A stretch of 64,000 bases of DNA, from assembly GCA_041393775.1 (NCBI GenBank), contig JAWKJM010000012.1, positions 9,056 through 73,055 on the forward strand, given 5' to 3'. The position numbers and the translations under genes are program-made. The notes beneath the pieces were generated by a model. The model made no database searches. It had not been told where the DNA came from and saw nothing but the letters and a program-made list of their open reading frames with translations. Positions 35,881-45,244 of this stretch are shown here, piece by piece. The number at the start of each line of letters is the position of its first letter. Position 1 is the first letter of the stretch. Source of the DNA: JADKAV01 sp041393775 (lineage in GTDB: Bacteria > Actinomycetota > Actinomycetes > S36-B12 > UBA10799).

Positions 35881-38589
35881 ATGACCGACAAGTTGGTGTA
35901 CGCATTCTCCGAAGGCAACAAGGACCTCAAAGATCTGCTCGGCGGCAAAGGGGCCAACCTCGCCGAGATGACGAACCTGGGCCTGCCCGTCCCGCCCGGC
36001 TTCATCATCACCACCGAAGCGTGTCGCGAGTATCTGCTCAGCGGATCCACGCCCAAGGAGTTGCTCGACGAAGTGCGGTCACGGCTCGACGACCTCGAGC
36101 ACACGATGGGCCGCACCCTCGGCGATGCCACCGACCCCCTGCTGATTTCGGTGCGATCCGGGGCCAAGTTCTCGATGCCCGGGATGATGGAGACAGTGCT
36201 CAACATCGGCCTCAACGACGAGTCGGTGCACGGCCTGGCCAAGCAGTCCGGCAACGAGCGGTTCGCCTGGGACTCCTACCGGCGGCTGATCCAGATGTTC
36301 GGCAAGACGGTGCTCGACCTCGACGGCGACCTGTTCGCCGACGCGCTGGCCGAGGTCATGGTCGAGACCGGCGTCACCTCCGATGTCGAGATCCCCGCTG
36401 AGGCGCTCAAGGGTCTGGTGATCCGGTACGAGGACATCATCTCCTCGCACGGCGCCCATTTCCCGCAGGACCCGCGTGACCAGTTGCTCGGCGCCATCGA
36501 GGCGGTCTTCCGGTCCTGGAACACCCCCCGCGCACAGTTGTACCGGCGCCAGGAGCGCATCCCGAGCGATCTCGGCACCGCCGTGAACGTGCAGGCGATG
36601 GTGTTCGGCAACTCCGGCGAGCACTCCGGCACCGGCGTGGCCTTCACCCGCGATCCCGCCACCGGGGCCCGCGGCGTCTACGGCGACTACCTCGAATCCG
36701 CACAGGGCGAGGACGTCGTGTCCGGCATCCGCAACACGCTGGCACTGGCCGACCTCGAAGCACTCGAGCCCGAGGCGTACACCGAGCTCATGGACATCAT
36801 GAACACCCTCGAACAGCACTACCGGGACCTGTGCGACATCGAGTTCACGATCGAGCGCGGGAAGTTGTGGATGCTGCAGACCCGGGTCGGCAAGCGCACA
36901 GCGGCAGCCGCCTTCCGGATCGCCGTGCAGCTGGTCGACGAGGGCCTGATCGACATGGACGAGGCGGTCGGGCGGGTCTCCGGGCCGCAACTGGGTCAGT
37001 TGATGTTCCCGCAGTTCGACCACGCGAACGCCCCGGCGGCCAGCACGAAGGGCACTGCAGCCTCCCCCGGCGCGGCGGTCGGCAAGATCGTGTTCGACTC
37101 CGAAGCCGCGGTGAAGGCGGCCGCCGACGGCACCAAGGTGATCCTCGTGCGCCGGGAGACCAACCCCGACGACCTGCCGGGCATGGTCGCCGCGGCGGGC
37201 ATCCTCACCACCCGCGGCGGCAAGACCTCGCACGCTGCCGTCGTCGCGCGCGGCATGGGCAAGACCGCGGTGTGCGGCACGGAGACCATCGAGATCGACT
37301 CGGCGGCCCGCACACTGACGTTCCCGGACGGCCAGCGCCTCGTTGAGGGCCAGGTCATCTCGATCGACGGGTCCACCGGCGAGGTCTTCAACGGCGCGGT
37401 GGAGGTGCGGCCGTCGCCGGTGGTGGAGTACTTCGACGCCGGCATCGATGCCGCCCTTGACGACGCCGACCCGCACACCGCCGAGCTGGTGCACGCCGTC
37501 GACCGGATCATGCGCCACGCCGACGAGGCCCGCCGACTGGGCGTACGGGCTAACGCCGACACCCCCGAGGACGCCGCCCGCGGACGTCGCATGGGCAGCC
37601 AGGGGATCGGCTTGTGCCGTACCGAGCACATGTTCCTCGGCGACCGCAAGCAGTACGTGGAGAAGTTGATCCTGGCCGAGGACGAGGTCGAACAGGAAGC
37701 CGCCCTGGCCGCACTACTGCCGTTGCAGCGCAAGGACTTCATCCGGATCCTCGAGATCATGGACGGACTGCCGGTCACGATCCGGCTCATCGACCCGCCT
37801 TTGCACGAGTTCCTCCCCGATCTCACGGAACTGTCGGTGCGGGTGGCCGTCGCGGAGGAGCACGGCAAGCCCAACGAGGCCGACCTGCGCCTGCTGCGGG
37901 CGGTGCGCAGACTGCACGAATCCAACCCGATGCTCGGTCTGCGCGGCGTGCGGCTCGGGCTGCAGGTGCCGGGGTTGTTCGCGTTGCAGGTGCGCGCGAT
38001 CGCGGAGGCGGCCTGCTTCCGGCAGCGCCTCGGTGGCGACCCGCGCGCGGAGATCATGATCCCGCTGGTCGGCTCCGTGCACGAACTCGAACTCGTCGTC
38101 GAGGAGGCCGCCCAGGTGCTGGCCGACGTCGCGCAGAAGCACGGCTGCACGCTGCGCTTCCCGATCGGGACGATGATCGAGCTGCCGCGGGCGGCGCTGA
38201 CCGCTGGGGACATCGCGGCCAGCGCGGAGTTCTTCTCCTTCGGGACCAACGACCTCACCCAGACCACCTGGGGGTTCAGCCGCGACGACGTCGAGGCCGG
38301 CTTCTTCTCGCTGTACCTCGACAAGGGCGTCTTCGGGGTGTCGCCGTTCGAGAGCATCGACGTCGATGGTGTCGGTCGACTCGTGGACATCGCAGCAACG
38401 GAGGGCCGCAAGGTCCGCCCCGACCTGCATCTCGGGGTGTGCGGCGAGCACGGCGGCGACCCCGCGTCGGTCCACTTCTTCCACGATGTCGGGCTGGACT
38501 ACGTGAGTTGTTCCCCGTTCCGGGTGCCGGTCGCGCGGCTGGAAGCGGCACGGGCATCGTTGGGCATCAGCGCCTCCGACATGCGGTAA
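35881..38589 (+). CDS. ppdK: Pyruvate, phosphate dikinase
   Basis: The 902-residue enzyme interconverts pyruvate + ATP + phosphate and phosphoenolpyruvate + AMP + pyrophosphate. The ATP-grasp domain starts with GGKGANLAEMTNLGLPVPPGF. The phosphorylated histidine H451 is in GGKTSHAAVVARGMGKTAVCG. The C-terminal PEP/pyruvate barrel has FSFGTNDLTQTTWGFSRDD and the catalytic Cys854 in GVCGEHGGDP. All domains are intact. The open frame extends upstream through the family A repeat, but the ATG at 35881 gives the usual N-terminus. The pyrophosphatase elsewhere in the window would help drive it towards PEP. Confidence 0.95.
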   Translation: MTDKLVYAFSEGNKDLKDLLGGKGANLAEMTNLGLPVPPGFIITTEACREYLLSGSTPKELLDEVRSRLDDLEHTMGRTLGDATDPLLISVRSGAKFSMPGMMETVLNIGLNDESVHGLAKQSGNERFAWDSYRRLIQMFGKTVLDLDGDLFADALAEVMVETGVTSDVEIPAEALKGLVIRYEDIISSHGAHFPQDPRDQLLGAIEAVFRSWNTPRAQLYRRQERIPSDLGTAVNVQAMVFGNSGEHSGTGVAFTRDPATGARGVYGDYLESAQGEDVVSGIRNTLALADLEALEPEAYTELMDIMNTLEQHYRDLCDIEFTIERGKLWMLQTRVGKRTAAAAFRIAVQLVDEGLIDMDEAVGRVSGPQLGQLMFPQFDHANAPAASTKGTAASPGAAVGKIVFDSEAAVKAAADGTKVILVRRETNPDDLPGMVAAAGILTTRGGKTSHAAVVARGMGKTAVCGTETIEIDSAARTLTFPDGQRLVEGQVISIDGSTGEVFNGAVEVRPSPVVEYFDAGIDAALDDADPHTAELVHAVDRIMRHADEARRLGVRANADTPEDAARGRRMGSQGIGLCRTEHMFLGDRKQYVEKLILAEDEVEQEAALAALLPLQRKDFIRILEIMDGLPVTIRLIDPPLHEFLPDLTELSVRVAVAEEHGKPNEADLRLLRAVRRLHESNPMLGLRGVRLGLQVPGLFALQVRAIAEAACFRQRLGGDPRAEIMIPLVGSVHELELVVEEAAQVLADVAQKHGCTLRFPIGTMIELPRAALTAGDIAASAEFFSFGTNDLTQTTWGFSRDDVEAGFFSLYLDKGVFGVSPFESIDVDGVGRLVDIAATEGRKVRPDLHLGVCGEHGGDPASVHFFHDVGLDYVSCSPFRVPVARLEAARASLGISASDMR

Positions 38590-38640
38590 GCGGGCGCCGG
38601 CCGTCGGGCTCCCACCGGGTCCGCATCCCCCGGTAACCGC

Positions 38641-39060
38641 GGCTCACCCTCCATCTCGTGGCCGGACTGCGCCTCGCTGGCCTGCAGATGGTGGAAACCG
38701 TGTCCGTTACGCCCCAAATGTGTGGGTTTGGCCCTCCAACCTCTGGCCACCCGCGCACACTCCGGCCAGCAGATGGAGAGGCTGGGCTTCAGAGAGTCCC
38801 GACGTGGCCGCCCCGGCGCGCGTCGCACGCGGCCGTGCCCGCACTGGACACCGCGCGCAGCCGGCCAGCGGATGGAGTGACTTCGGCGTAACAGAACCCC
38901 GATCACCCGGCTCACCCCTCCATCTCGTGGCCGGATCGCCCCTCTCCGGACCCCGGCGGCCCGCAGATGGAGGCATTCACGTCCTTTACGCCCGAAATAT
39001 GGGGTTTCGGCCCTCCATCCTCTGGCCACCCACGCAAACCCCGGCCAGCAGATGGAGGGG
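38641..39060. repeat. Family B repeat, site 3, in two direct copies
   Basis: The 479-bp gap between the convergent PPDK and gamma-glutamyltransferase genes holds two direct copies with period 268 (first from 38641, second from 38909). Each has arms CTCCATCTCGTGGCC, a CTGCAGATG or CCGCAGATGGAGG partner, CTCCAACCTCTGGCC or CTCCATCCTCTGGCC, and GGCCAGCAGATGGAG (38763-38778 and 39042-39058). Between the inner arms is a conserved AT-richer segment with TTACGCCC(C/G)AAAT. Confidence 0.87.
38789..38863 (-). pseudogene. Vestigial duplicate of the gamma-glutamyltransferase C-terminus
   Basis: On the minus strand this codes VSSAGTAACDARRGGHVGTL followed by a stop, nearly identical to the true C-terminus VSSDGTAACDARRGGHIGTL of the gene ending at 39069. 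It is the 3' end of the gene copied together with the adjacent repeat in the 268-bp duplication. It cannot be expressed as protein by itself. Confidence 0.85.
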
Positions 39061-39068
39061 CTTGGGCC

Positions 39069-40415
39069 TCACAAAGTCCCGATGTGGCCGCCCCGGCGCG
39101 CGTCGCATGCGGCCGTCCCGTCACTGGACACCGCGTGCACCCCGCCGAAGTAGAAGTCGCGGGCATCCCACAGCGACATCGGCGAGGGCAGCGCCGCGAC
39201 CTGCTCGGCGGGGAATCCCGGTTCGACCTGGACGACGTCGTCGTTGTCCAGGTGGACCCGCGGGGCGTCGATCGCCTCCTGCAGATCGACGTCGCGCGCC
39301 AGTTGGGCGATCACCCGCACCATGGCGCTGCGGATGCGCTCGCTGCCGCCGGTTCCCAGCGCCGTGACCAAGCCTTTGCGCTCCACGATGCTGGGAGCCA
39401 TCATCGACCGGATCCGGGCGCCGACCGGCAGTGTGTGCCCGTCGGGATGCAGATCGCTCTCGCCCATCATGTTGTTCAACTGGATGCCCGTTCCCGGCAG
39501 CATCACCCCTGAGCAACTCCCGTTGGACACCGTCATGGCCACCGTCTGCTCGCCGTCGGTCACGCTGATGTGCGTCGTACCCCGCACCGACACCGGCGCC
39601 AGGGTCTTGTTGTGCTCGGTCGCACGACGCAAGGCGGTCAGCAGATCCAGGGCCGTCGGCGACTCGATGGCGGCCAGATCGCTCAGGGCATGCGCGATGA
39701 TCGAGCCCCCCAGCGACGGCGGCGGATTGGTCAGCAACGTCGCCCCCGGAAGGGCGACTCGCAATGGCTCCCGCTCGTACACCTCGTAGGCGGCCAGGTC
39801 GTCCTCGTGCAGGGGTCCGATGGCAGGCAACCTGTCGAGGCCACCGATCACCTCGTCCAAGAAGTCCGCGTAGTTGCGGTTGCGCAGGATCTGCCCTGCG
39901 CGCAGCAACTGACCCTTGGGGGCGTAGACACGAGCCGACTCCGTGGTGGACGTGAGTACCCCGCCGATCAATTGCAGGACCAGCGCCTGCTCCCCGGTCA
40001 TCGCCGCCCCTTCCCGGGCGACCTCGATCGCCGGGGTCACAACCGCATCCCGCTTGAGCCGGCCGAACCGTTCGTGCGCGTGCAGCAGGCCGGGCAGCAC
40101 CCCGGGCACAGCAACCGTCGACGACCCGATGGCGAAGTTCTGGCGGGCGCCGGCGAACTCGACGGTCACCACGCGATGCAGGTGACCGCTGCGAGGGGTC
40201 GGAACGGCGGCGAAGAAGTCGATCAGCGTGGTTTCCCCATCGCGGTCACGCACCATCATGAACCCGCCGCCGCCCAGGCTGGCCAGTCCCGGCTCGGTGA
40301 CCGGCATGGCGAAGGCCGCCGCAACCGCCGCGTCGACCGCGTTGCCGCCGCGGCGCAGGACGTCCAGGGCGACCCCGACTGTGCCCGGTGCGCCGGCGGC
40401 GACCGCTGGATTCAT
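39069..40415 (-). CDS. ggt: Gamma-glutamyltransferase family protein
   Basis: The 448-residue N-terminal-nucleophile hydrolase has GGNAVDAAVAAAFAMPVTEP and LGGGGFMMV in the large subunit, the autocleavage site before Thr280 in VRGTTHISV, and the small-subunit motif NGSCSGVMLPGTGIQLNNMMG. It transfers or hydrolyses gamma-glutamyl groups of glutathione-like compounds. It is somewhat short for the family (usually 530-580), and I see no signal peptide, so it may act in the cytoplasm. TAGCCT lies six bases before the ATG on the minus strand. Confidence 0.87.
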   Translation of the reverse strand: MNPAVAAGAPGTVGVALDVLRRGGNAVDAAVAAAFAMPVTEPGLASLGGGGFMMVRDRDGETTLIDFFAAVPTPRSGHLHRVVTVEFAGARQNFAIGSSTVAVPGVLPGLLHAHERFGRLKRDAVVTPAIEVAREGAAMTGEQALVLQLIGGVLTSTTESARVYAPKGQLLRAGQILRNRNYADFLDEVIGGLDRLPAIGPLHEDDLAAYEVYEREPLRVALPGATLLTNPPPSLGGSIIAHALSDLAAIESPTALDLLTALRRATEHNKTLAPVSVRGTTHISVTDGEQTVAMTVSNGSCSGVMLPGTGIQLNNMMGESDLHPDGHTLPVGARIRSMMAPSIVERKGLVTALGTGGSERIRSAMVRVIAQLARDVDLQEAIDAPRVHLDNDDVVQVEPGFPAEQVAALPSPMSLWDARDFYFGGVHAVSSDGTAACDARRGGHIGTL

Positions 40416-40466
40416 GACTCAAGGCTAGCGACGCGACCCTGAACGCCTCCTGCCAGACTCGTCAGT

Positions 40467-41159
40467 GTGCTCTCCCTACTGGCGTCGATGGGTTTCCTCG
40501 GTCTTGCCGCCGTGGACCCGGTCGGGATCGCCGTGATGCCACTGCTACTGACCCAGCCAAACGGGATCCGCCGGTCGGCGTGGTTCCTGATCGGGTCGGC
40601 ACTCGGGATCACGGCCTTGGGCGTGACGTTCGCGATCGGCGCGGGTCATGTGATGCTCCGGCTCAAAGACGACTTCCCGTGGCTGGAGCCGGGCATCGAG
40701 ATCGTGGGCGGCGTGCTGTTCGCTGGCTTCGGCTGTTACCTCTGGTGGCGGTCCCGGCACGGCGACAGCGGCCCCGAGGTCTCGGACGGCCTGCGCCGCC
40801 GGCTCGCGCTCTCCGGGTTCCTGCTCTTCGCCTTCGGTGCGGCCCTGGTGATCGTGCAGAGCCTGCTCGACGTCGTGTTTACCGTTGCCATGATCAACAT
40901 CGGGGCGAGCAACCTGGCAGCACTGGAGATCCTGATGGCAGTCCTGGTGTACGCCACCGCGGCCCTGGTCCTGCAGATCGCGATCGTCGCCGCATACGCC
41001 GCCGCCGGACCCGAACGCCGCGTGGTCGTCACCAACAAGGTGACCGGCTGGCTGGACCGCTACGGGAACCGCACCGCAATCATCGCCTCGATCGGGGTGG
41101 GCGCGGTGCTGGTGGCCAGCGGTGTTAGCGCGCTGATGGGCGGACCGTCGCTGGGGTGA
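40467..41159 (+). CDS. GAP family/Sap-like membrane protein
   Basis: The 230-residue membrane protein has six predicted helices, with LAAVDPVGIAVMPLLLTQPNG near the start. This is the pattern of the actinobacterial GAP (Sap, sulfolipid-addressing) family, related in fold to LysE exporters. It probably moves a glycolipid or small molecule. The GTG start has CAGACT seven bases before it. It is divergent from the gamma-glutamyltransferase gene, 51 nt apart. Confidence 0.75.
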   Translation: MLSLLASMGFLGLAAVDPVGIAVMPLLLTQPNGIRRSAWFLIGSALGITALGVTFAIGAGHVMLRLKDDFPWLEPGIEIVGGVLFAGFGCYLWWRSRHGDSGPEVSDGLRRRLALSGFLLFAFGAALVIVQSLLDVVFTVAMINIGASNLAALEILMAVLVYATAALVLQIAIVAAYAAAGPERRVVVTNKVTGWLDRYGNRTAIIASIGVGAVLVASGVSALMGGPSLG

Positions 41160-41202
41160 GCAACGCCGGTGCGCAGTTGGGGTGCCGCAGGACCGCCGGG
41201 CG

Positions 41203-42399
41203 TCAGTACAGGACGCGCAGTCGCACCGTCTCGGGCAACGCCCGCAACTGCGCAAGGACGTCGTCGGGGTAGTCGACACTGATGTCGGTGAGCACGTAGC
41301 CGATCTCGCCGCGGGTGCCAAGCAACTGCCCCTCGATGTTGACGTGGTGGTCTGCCAGGACCGAGTTGATGGCCGCCAGCACGCCCGGGATGTTGCGATG
41401 CAGATGCGCCAGCCGGTGGGTGCCGGCGTGCTCCGGCAGCGCCAAAGGCGGCAGGTTCACGCTCAGCACGGTCGAGCCGTCGTTGTAGAAGTCGGCCAGT
41501 TTGCCGGCTACGAATCGGCCGATGTCCTGCTGCGCCTCCAACGTCGAGCCACCGATGTGCGGGGTCAGGATCACATTCTGCAGTCCGCGCAGTTCGTTGC
41601 GGAACTCCTCCCCGCGGCTGCTCGGCTCGACTGCGAACACATCCACGGCGGCGCCCGCGATGTGCCCGCTGAGGAGGTTCTCGCGCAGCGAGGCGGTGTC
41701 GATGACGAAGCCCCGGGACAGGTTGAGGAACAGCGCCCCGGGCTTCATCGCCGCGAATTGCCGGGCCCCGAACAGACCCGCGTTGCCCTGCCGGCCGTCG
41801 ACGTGCAGGGTCACCACGTCGGCAACGGCGAGCAGTTCGTCCAACGACCCGCACCGGCGGGCATTGCCCAGGGCGAGCTTGTCGGAGGTGTCGTAGAAGT
41901 GGACGACCATGCCGAGCGCCTCGGCCAGCACCGACAGTTGGGCGCCGATGTTGCCGTACCCGACGATGCCCAGCGCCCGCCCGCGGACCTCGTGGGCACC
42001 CGCAGCCGACTTGTCCCAGATGCCCTCGTGCATCTTTCGGTTCTTCTCGACCATTCCGCGGGTCAGCGCGATGATCTCGGCCAGCGCCAGTTCCACGACG
42101 CTGCGGGTGTTGGAGTAGGGGGCGTTGAACACCGCGATGCCTTGGTCGGCGGCGGCGGCGAGGTCGACCTGATCGGTGCCGATGCAGAAGGCACCGATCG
42201 CCAGCAGCGAGTCGGCACGGTGAAGGTGCTCGCCTGAGACCTGTGACTTCGACCGGATCCCGAGCAGGTTCACCCCGTCGAGCCGCGCGGCGAGTTCGTC
42301 GCCTTCGAGGGCGCGGTCGAGGGTCTCCACCTCGACACCGGCACGTGCAAGGGCGGCTGCGCCATCGGGATGGATGTTCTCAAGCAGCAGAGCACGCAC
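41203..42399 (-). CDS. serA: D-3-phosphoglycerate dehydrogenase with ACT domain
   Basis: The 398-residue enzyme of serine synthesis oxidises 3-phosphoglycerate with NAD. It has the NAD-binding signature LGIVGYGNIGAQ, the active-site segment NLSRGFVID, HIGGSTLEAQ with the catalytic His, and a C-terminal ACT domain (about 325-398, HRNIPGVLAAINSVLADHHV) for feedback by serine. The length is that of the E. coli type rather than the longer type with an intervening domain found in mycobacteria. TAGCAT lies six bases before the GTG start. Confidence 0.92.
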   Translation of the reverse strand: MRALLLENIHPDGAAALARAGVEVETLDRALEGDELAARLDGVNLLGIRSKSQVSGEHLHRADSLLAIGAFCIGTDQVDLAAAADQGIAVFNAPYSNTRSVVELALAEIIALTRGMVEKNRKMHEGIWDKSAAGAHEVRGRALGIVGYGNIGAQLSVLAEALGMVVHFYDTSDKLALGNARRCGSLDELLAVADVVTLHVDGRQGNAGLFGARQFAAMKPGALFLNLSRGFVIDTASLRENLLSGHIAGAAVDVFAVEPSSRGEEFRNELRGLQNVILTPHIGGSTLEAQQDIGRFVAGKLADFYNDGSTVLSVNLPPLALPEHAGTHRLAHLHRNIPGVLAAINSVLADHHVNIEGQLLGTRGEIGYVLTDISVDYPDDVLAQLRALPETVRLRVLY

Positions 42400-42488
42400 G
42401 TCTTGATGCTACGGAGCCTGCCAGCAACCTGCTCGAGGCGGTCCTTGCTGAGTGCGGGCGGCGGTGTCACACGTCACTGAACGGGGCT

Positions 42489-42527
42489 TGGTGAAGATCT
42501 GTCGTGGGGAGCGACAATTCTTCACCA
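42489..42527. repeat. Hairpin with TGGTGAAGA arms
   Basis: TGGTGAAGATCTGTCG (42489-42504) and its complement (42512-42527) pair at 14 of 16 positions around a 7-nt loop. It lies between the serA start and the end of the DUF2505 gene, both on the minus strand, so it is downstream of the DUF2505 gene and may terminate it. Confidence 0.8.
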
Positions 42528-42564
42528 TGCCCGGCCGCCGGACAGGGCGGCGCGTCTGGACCGA

Positions 42565-43063
42565 TCAGTGCTCGGCGAGCCACTCCTGGTTGAAGGCGTA
42601 CTCCTTGTCGAGGCTGGCGATCGTCTCCTTCTGGACGACGCCCTCGAGCTTGCCGCCCACGAGCGGGACGCTGGCCTTGACGTCCATGTCCACGACCCAG
42701 TCGCTGGTGTCGGCTCCGGTCGGCTTGATCTCGAGCGTGCCCTTCACGTGCAGGGGTTTGCCGGGGAAGTCGATGTCGAGGTCGCACACGTAGCCGCCAC
42801 CGGTCGCCGTCCACTTCTCGGTCTGGATGACCCGATTCTTGTCCCCCAGGATCTTCTTCGCGAACTCGGGCAGATCGGCGGGAACCCTGCGGTCCACCTT
42901 GAGCGACCGGGCGCTGTCATCGCGCTCGTGCTCCAGCACATCGGTCGAGATGTCCCCGAGCGCCTGGTACTTGCCCTTCCACGTAGGCGGATTCGCACAA
43001 CATCGCCCAGATCGCCTCCGGGCTGGCTGCGTACTTGTCGACGCGCGAGATCTTCTTGGACAT
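42565..43063 (-). pseudogene. DUF2505 domain protein interrupted by a one-base frameshift
   Basis: The N-terminal part, MSKKISRVDKYAASPEAIWA then MLCESAYVE, is in one frame. The rest (GKYQALGDISTDVLEHERDD to the C-terminus) is in the next. Joining them needs the loss of one base in the run CCC (plus strand) at 42974-42976. The joined product of about 165 residues matches the DUF2505 family (START-like lipid-binding fold, unknown function). AAGGAG before the ATG shows a normal start. It may be a true inactivation, a programmed shift, or a sequencing error in a short homopolymer. Confidence 0.8.
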
Positions 43064-43173
43064 TCCTGACTCCTTCGGCTTGTGTCCCGAACGTAATCCC
43101 GCAGACGGGCCGATTTCCTGCCGAACGGCGCGCTCACCCGCCTTTGTCACATCCGTCCGCTAGGGTCGAACGC

Positions 43174-45198
43174 ATGTACGGATCGGATGTCCTGGCGGGG
43201 CTCAACGACGAGCAGCGGGCAGTCGCTGCGTTCGAGGGCGGTCCGCTGCGGGTGCTGGCAGGCGCCGGCACCGGCAAGACGACCGCGCTGAGCGCCCGGG
43301 TGGCACGCATCGTGGCCGACGGCACGCCGGCTGAAAGGGTGCTGCTGCTGACCTTCACCCGGCGGGCTGCCCGGCAGATGGTCGACCGGACGCACGCGCG
43401 GCTCTCGCGGGCCGGATTGCGCGCCGGGCGGGTGGCCGGCGGCACGTTCCACTCGGTGGCCCACCGGACTCTGCGCCAGCATGCGGCCCGTCTCGGCCTG
43501 CCCGAAGGATTCTCGGTGCTCGACCCCTCGGACGCCTCCGACGTGATGGATGTGGTGCGCGACGAGACCATCAAGGAACTCCCCAACAGCCGGCGCTTCC
43601 CGCGCAAGTCCACGCTGCTGGACCTGTATTCACGCGCCGTCGACACCGGCACGCCCATTGCCGAGGTGACCCTGGCGGTGGCCCCCTGGGCCAGCGATCT
43701 CGCCGAACCGATCGGGGCGGTCTGCAAGGCGTACATCGCCCGTAAGCGCCGGCTGGGGCTGCTGGACTTCGACGACCTGTTGCTGCACTGGCGGCAGGCC
43801 TTGCGCGACGACCTGGTGGGCCGTTCCCTGGCCGGCGTGTACGACCACGTCCTGGTCGACGAGTACCAGGACGTCAACGCCCTGCAGGTCGAGGTGCTGC
43901 AGCTGCTGCGCACCCACGACCCACGGCTGACCGTGGTCGGTGACGATGCGCAGGCGATCTACTCGTTCCGCGCCTCGGACCCCCGGCACATCCTGGAGTT
44001 CGAGGACCGGTTCGCCGGGGCCAGCACTCTGCATCTGACCGTCAACTACCGCTCCACCCAGGCCATCCTCGACACGGCCAACGCCATCGCCGACGACGCG
44101 CCGAGCGGCTTCTCCACCCGGCTGCGCGCACCCGAAGTCGACGCCGCCACCACCCCCCGTCTGGTCCGCTGCGCCGACGAGGACCACCAGAGTGTCGTGG
44201 TCTGCGAGCAGATCCTGGCGCATCGCGAGCAGGGCACCGAGCTTCGCGAGCAGGCGGTGCTGGTCCGGGCGGCCCACCACAGCGACCGGCTCGAGATCGA
44301 ACTGGGCCGGCGCGGAATCCCGTTCGTCAAGTACGGCGGACTGCGTTATCTGGAAGCCGCCCACGTGAAGGATCTGCTCGCCGCCTTCCGGATCGCCGAC
44401 AACCCGCGCGACGAGGTGGCCTGGTTCCGAATACTGCAGTTGCTGCCCGGGGTCGGGCCGACGAAGGCCAAACGGGCCGTCACCGCGCTCGGCCTGCTCG
44501 ACGACGGCGAGGACGCCGACGTGCTGCTGCGGTGGCCGCTGGCTCTTGCTGAACTGCCGACCAGCGCACTCGAACCGGCGGAGGCGGTGGTCCGCGCGAT
44601 CGCCACCAAACAAGCCGAGCCGTTGCGCCGGGCCGTGACCCCGCTGGTTCGCAGCAACTACGACAACGCCGAGGAGCGCCTGGCCGACCTCGACCTGCTG
44701 GTCGAGGCCGCCGCCCAGTTGCCGCGGCTGTCGGACGTGGCCGCGGACCACGCGCTCGAACCCCCGCGCAGTACGGGCGATCTGGCCGGTGTCCCGGCGA
44801 TCGACGAGGACTGGCTGACCATCAGCACCATGCACTCGGCCAAGGGGCTGGAGTGGGACGTGGTGCACGTGATCCACGCCGCCGACGGGAACATCCCGTC
44901 CGACATGGCGCTGACCGACCGGGACGGCCTGGAGGAGGAGCGGCGGCTGTTCTACGTGGCCATGACCCGACCCCGCCGGGATCTGCACGTCTATGTGCCG
45001 CTGCGCTACCACCACCGGCCCGCGGCGCGCGACGACCGGCATTCCTGGGCGCAGCCGTCCCGGTTCCTGAGCGACTCTGTCGCAGCCACCATGGAGGATG
45101 TGACGCTGCTGCGGGAAGTGGATGAGGACTCTGTGGATCTGGCGACCGTCGACACCACGAGCGGTGTGGACGCCCACCTCGGCGGGCTCTTCGGCTGA
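43174..45198 (+). CDS. ATP-dependent DNA helicase, UvrD/Rep family
   Basis: The 674-residue superfamily 1A helicase has Walker A AGAGTGKT (29-36), motif Ia LLTFTRRAARQM, Walker B VDEYQDVN, motif III GDDAQAIYSFR, motif IV NYRSTQAI, motif V TMHSAKGLEWD and motif VI VAMTRPRR. It unwinds DNA 3'-5' in repair or replication restart. It is a shorter relative of UvrD/PcrA without the long C-terminal tail. TAGGGT (43161-43166) stands seven bases before the ATG. It is divergent from the DUF2505 gene. Confidence 0.92.
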   Translation: MYGSDVLAGLNDEQRAVAAFEGGPLRVLAGAGTGKTTALSARVARIVADGTPAERVLLLTFTRRAARQMVDRTHARLSRAGLRAGRVAGGTFHSVAHRTLRQHAARLGLPEGFSVLDPSDASDVMDVVRDETIKELPNSRRFPRKSTLLDLYSRAVDTGTPIAEVTLAVAPWASDLAEPIGAVCKAYIARKRRLGLLDFDDLLLHWRQALRDDLVGRSLAGVYDHVLVDEYQDVNALQVEVLQLLRTHDPRLTVVGDDAQAIYSFRASDPRHILEFEDRFAGASTLHLTVNYRSTQAILDTANAIADDAPSGFSTRLRAPEVDAATTPRLVRCADEDHQSVVVCEQILAHREQGTELREQAVLVRAAHHSDRLEIELGRRGIPFVKYGGLRYLEAAHVKDLLAAFRIADNPRDEVAWFRILQLLPGVGPTKAKRAVTALGLLDDGEDADVLLRWPLALAELPTSALEPAEAVVRAIATKQAEPLRRAVTPLVRSNYDNAEERLADLDLLVEAAAQLPRLSDVAADHALEPPRSTGDLAGVPAIDEDWLTISTMHSAKGLEWDVVHVIHAADGNIPSDMALTDRDGLEEERRLFYVAMTRPRRDLHVYVPLRYHHRPAARDDRHSWAQPSRFLSDSVAATMEDVTLLREVDEDSVDLATVDTTSGVDAHLGGLFG

Positions 45199-45244
45199 CG
45201 GCTGCTCGGGGGCGTCGACTGGCCCATCCCGCTAGCGTGACGCC

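Noticed and set aside
36079..37629. Minus-strand frame of 516 codons opposite PPDK
   Set aside because: Same composition pattern; PPDK on the other strand is complete and has all active-site motifs.
42489..42527. Classical intrinsic terminator
   Set aside because: The stem is good, but no run of T follows on either strand; recorded as a hairpin only.
43630..45177. Minus-strand frame of 515 codons opposite the helicase gene
   Set aside because: No family resemblance; the helicase motifs on the plus strand are unambiguous.
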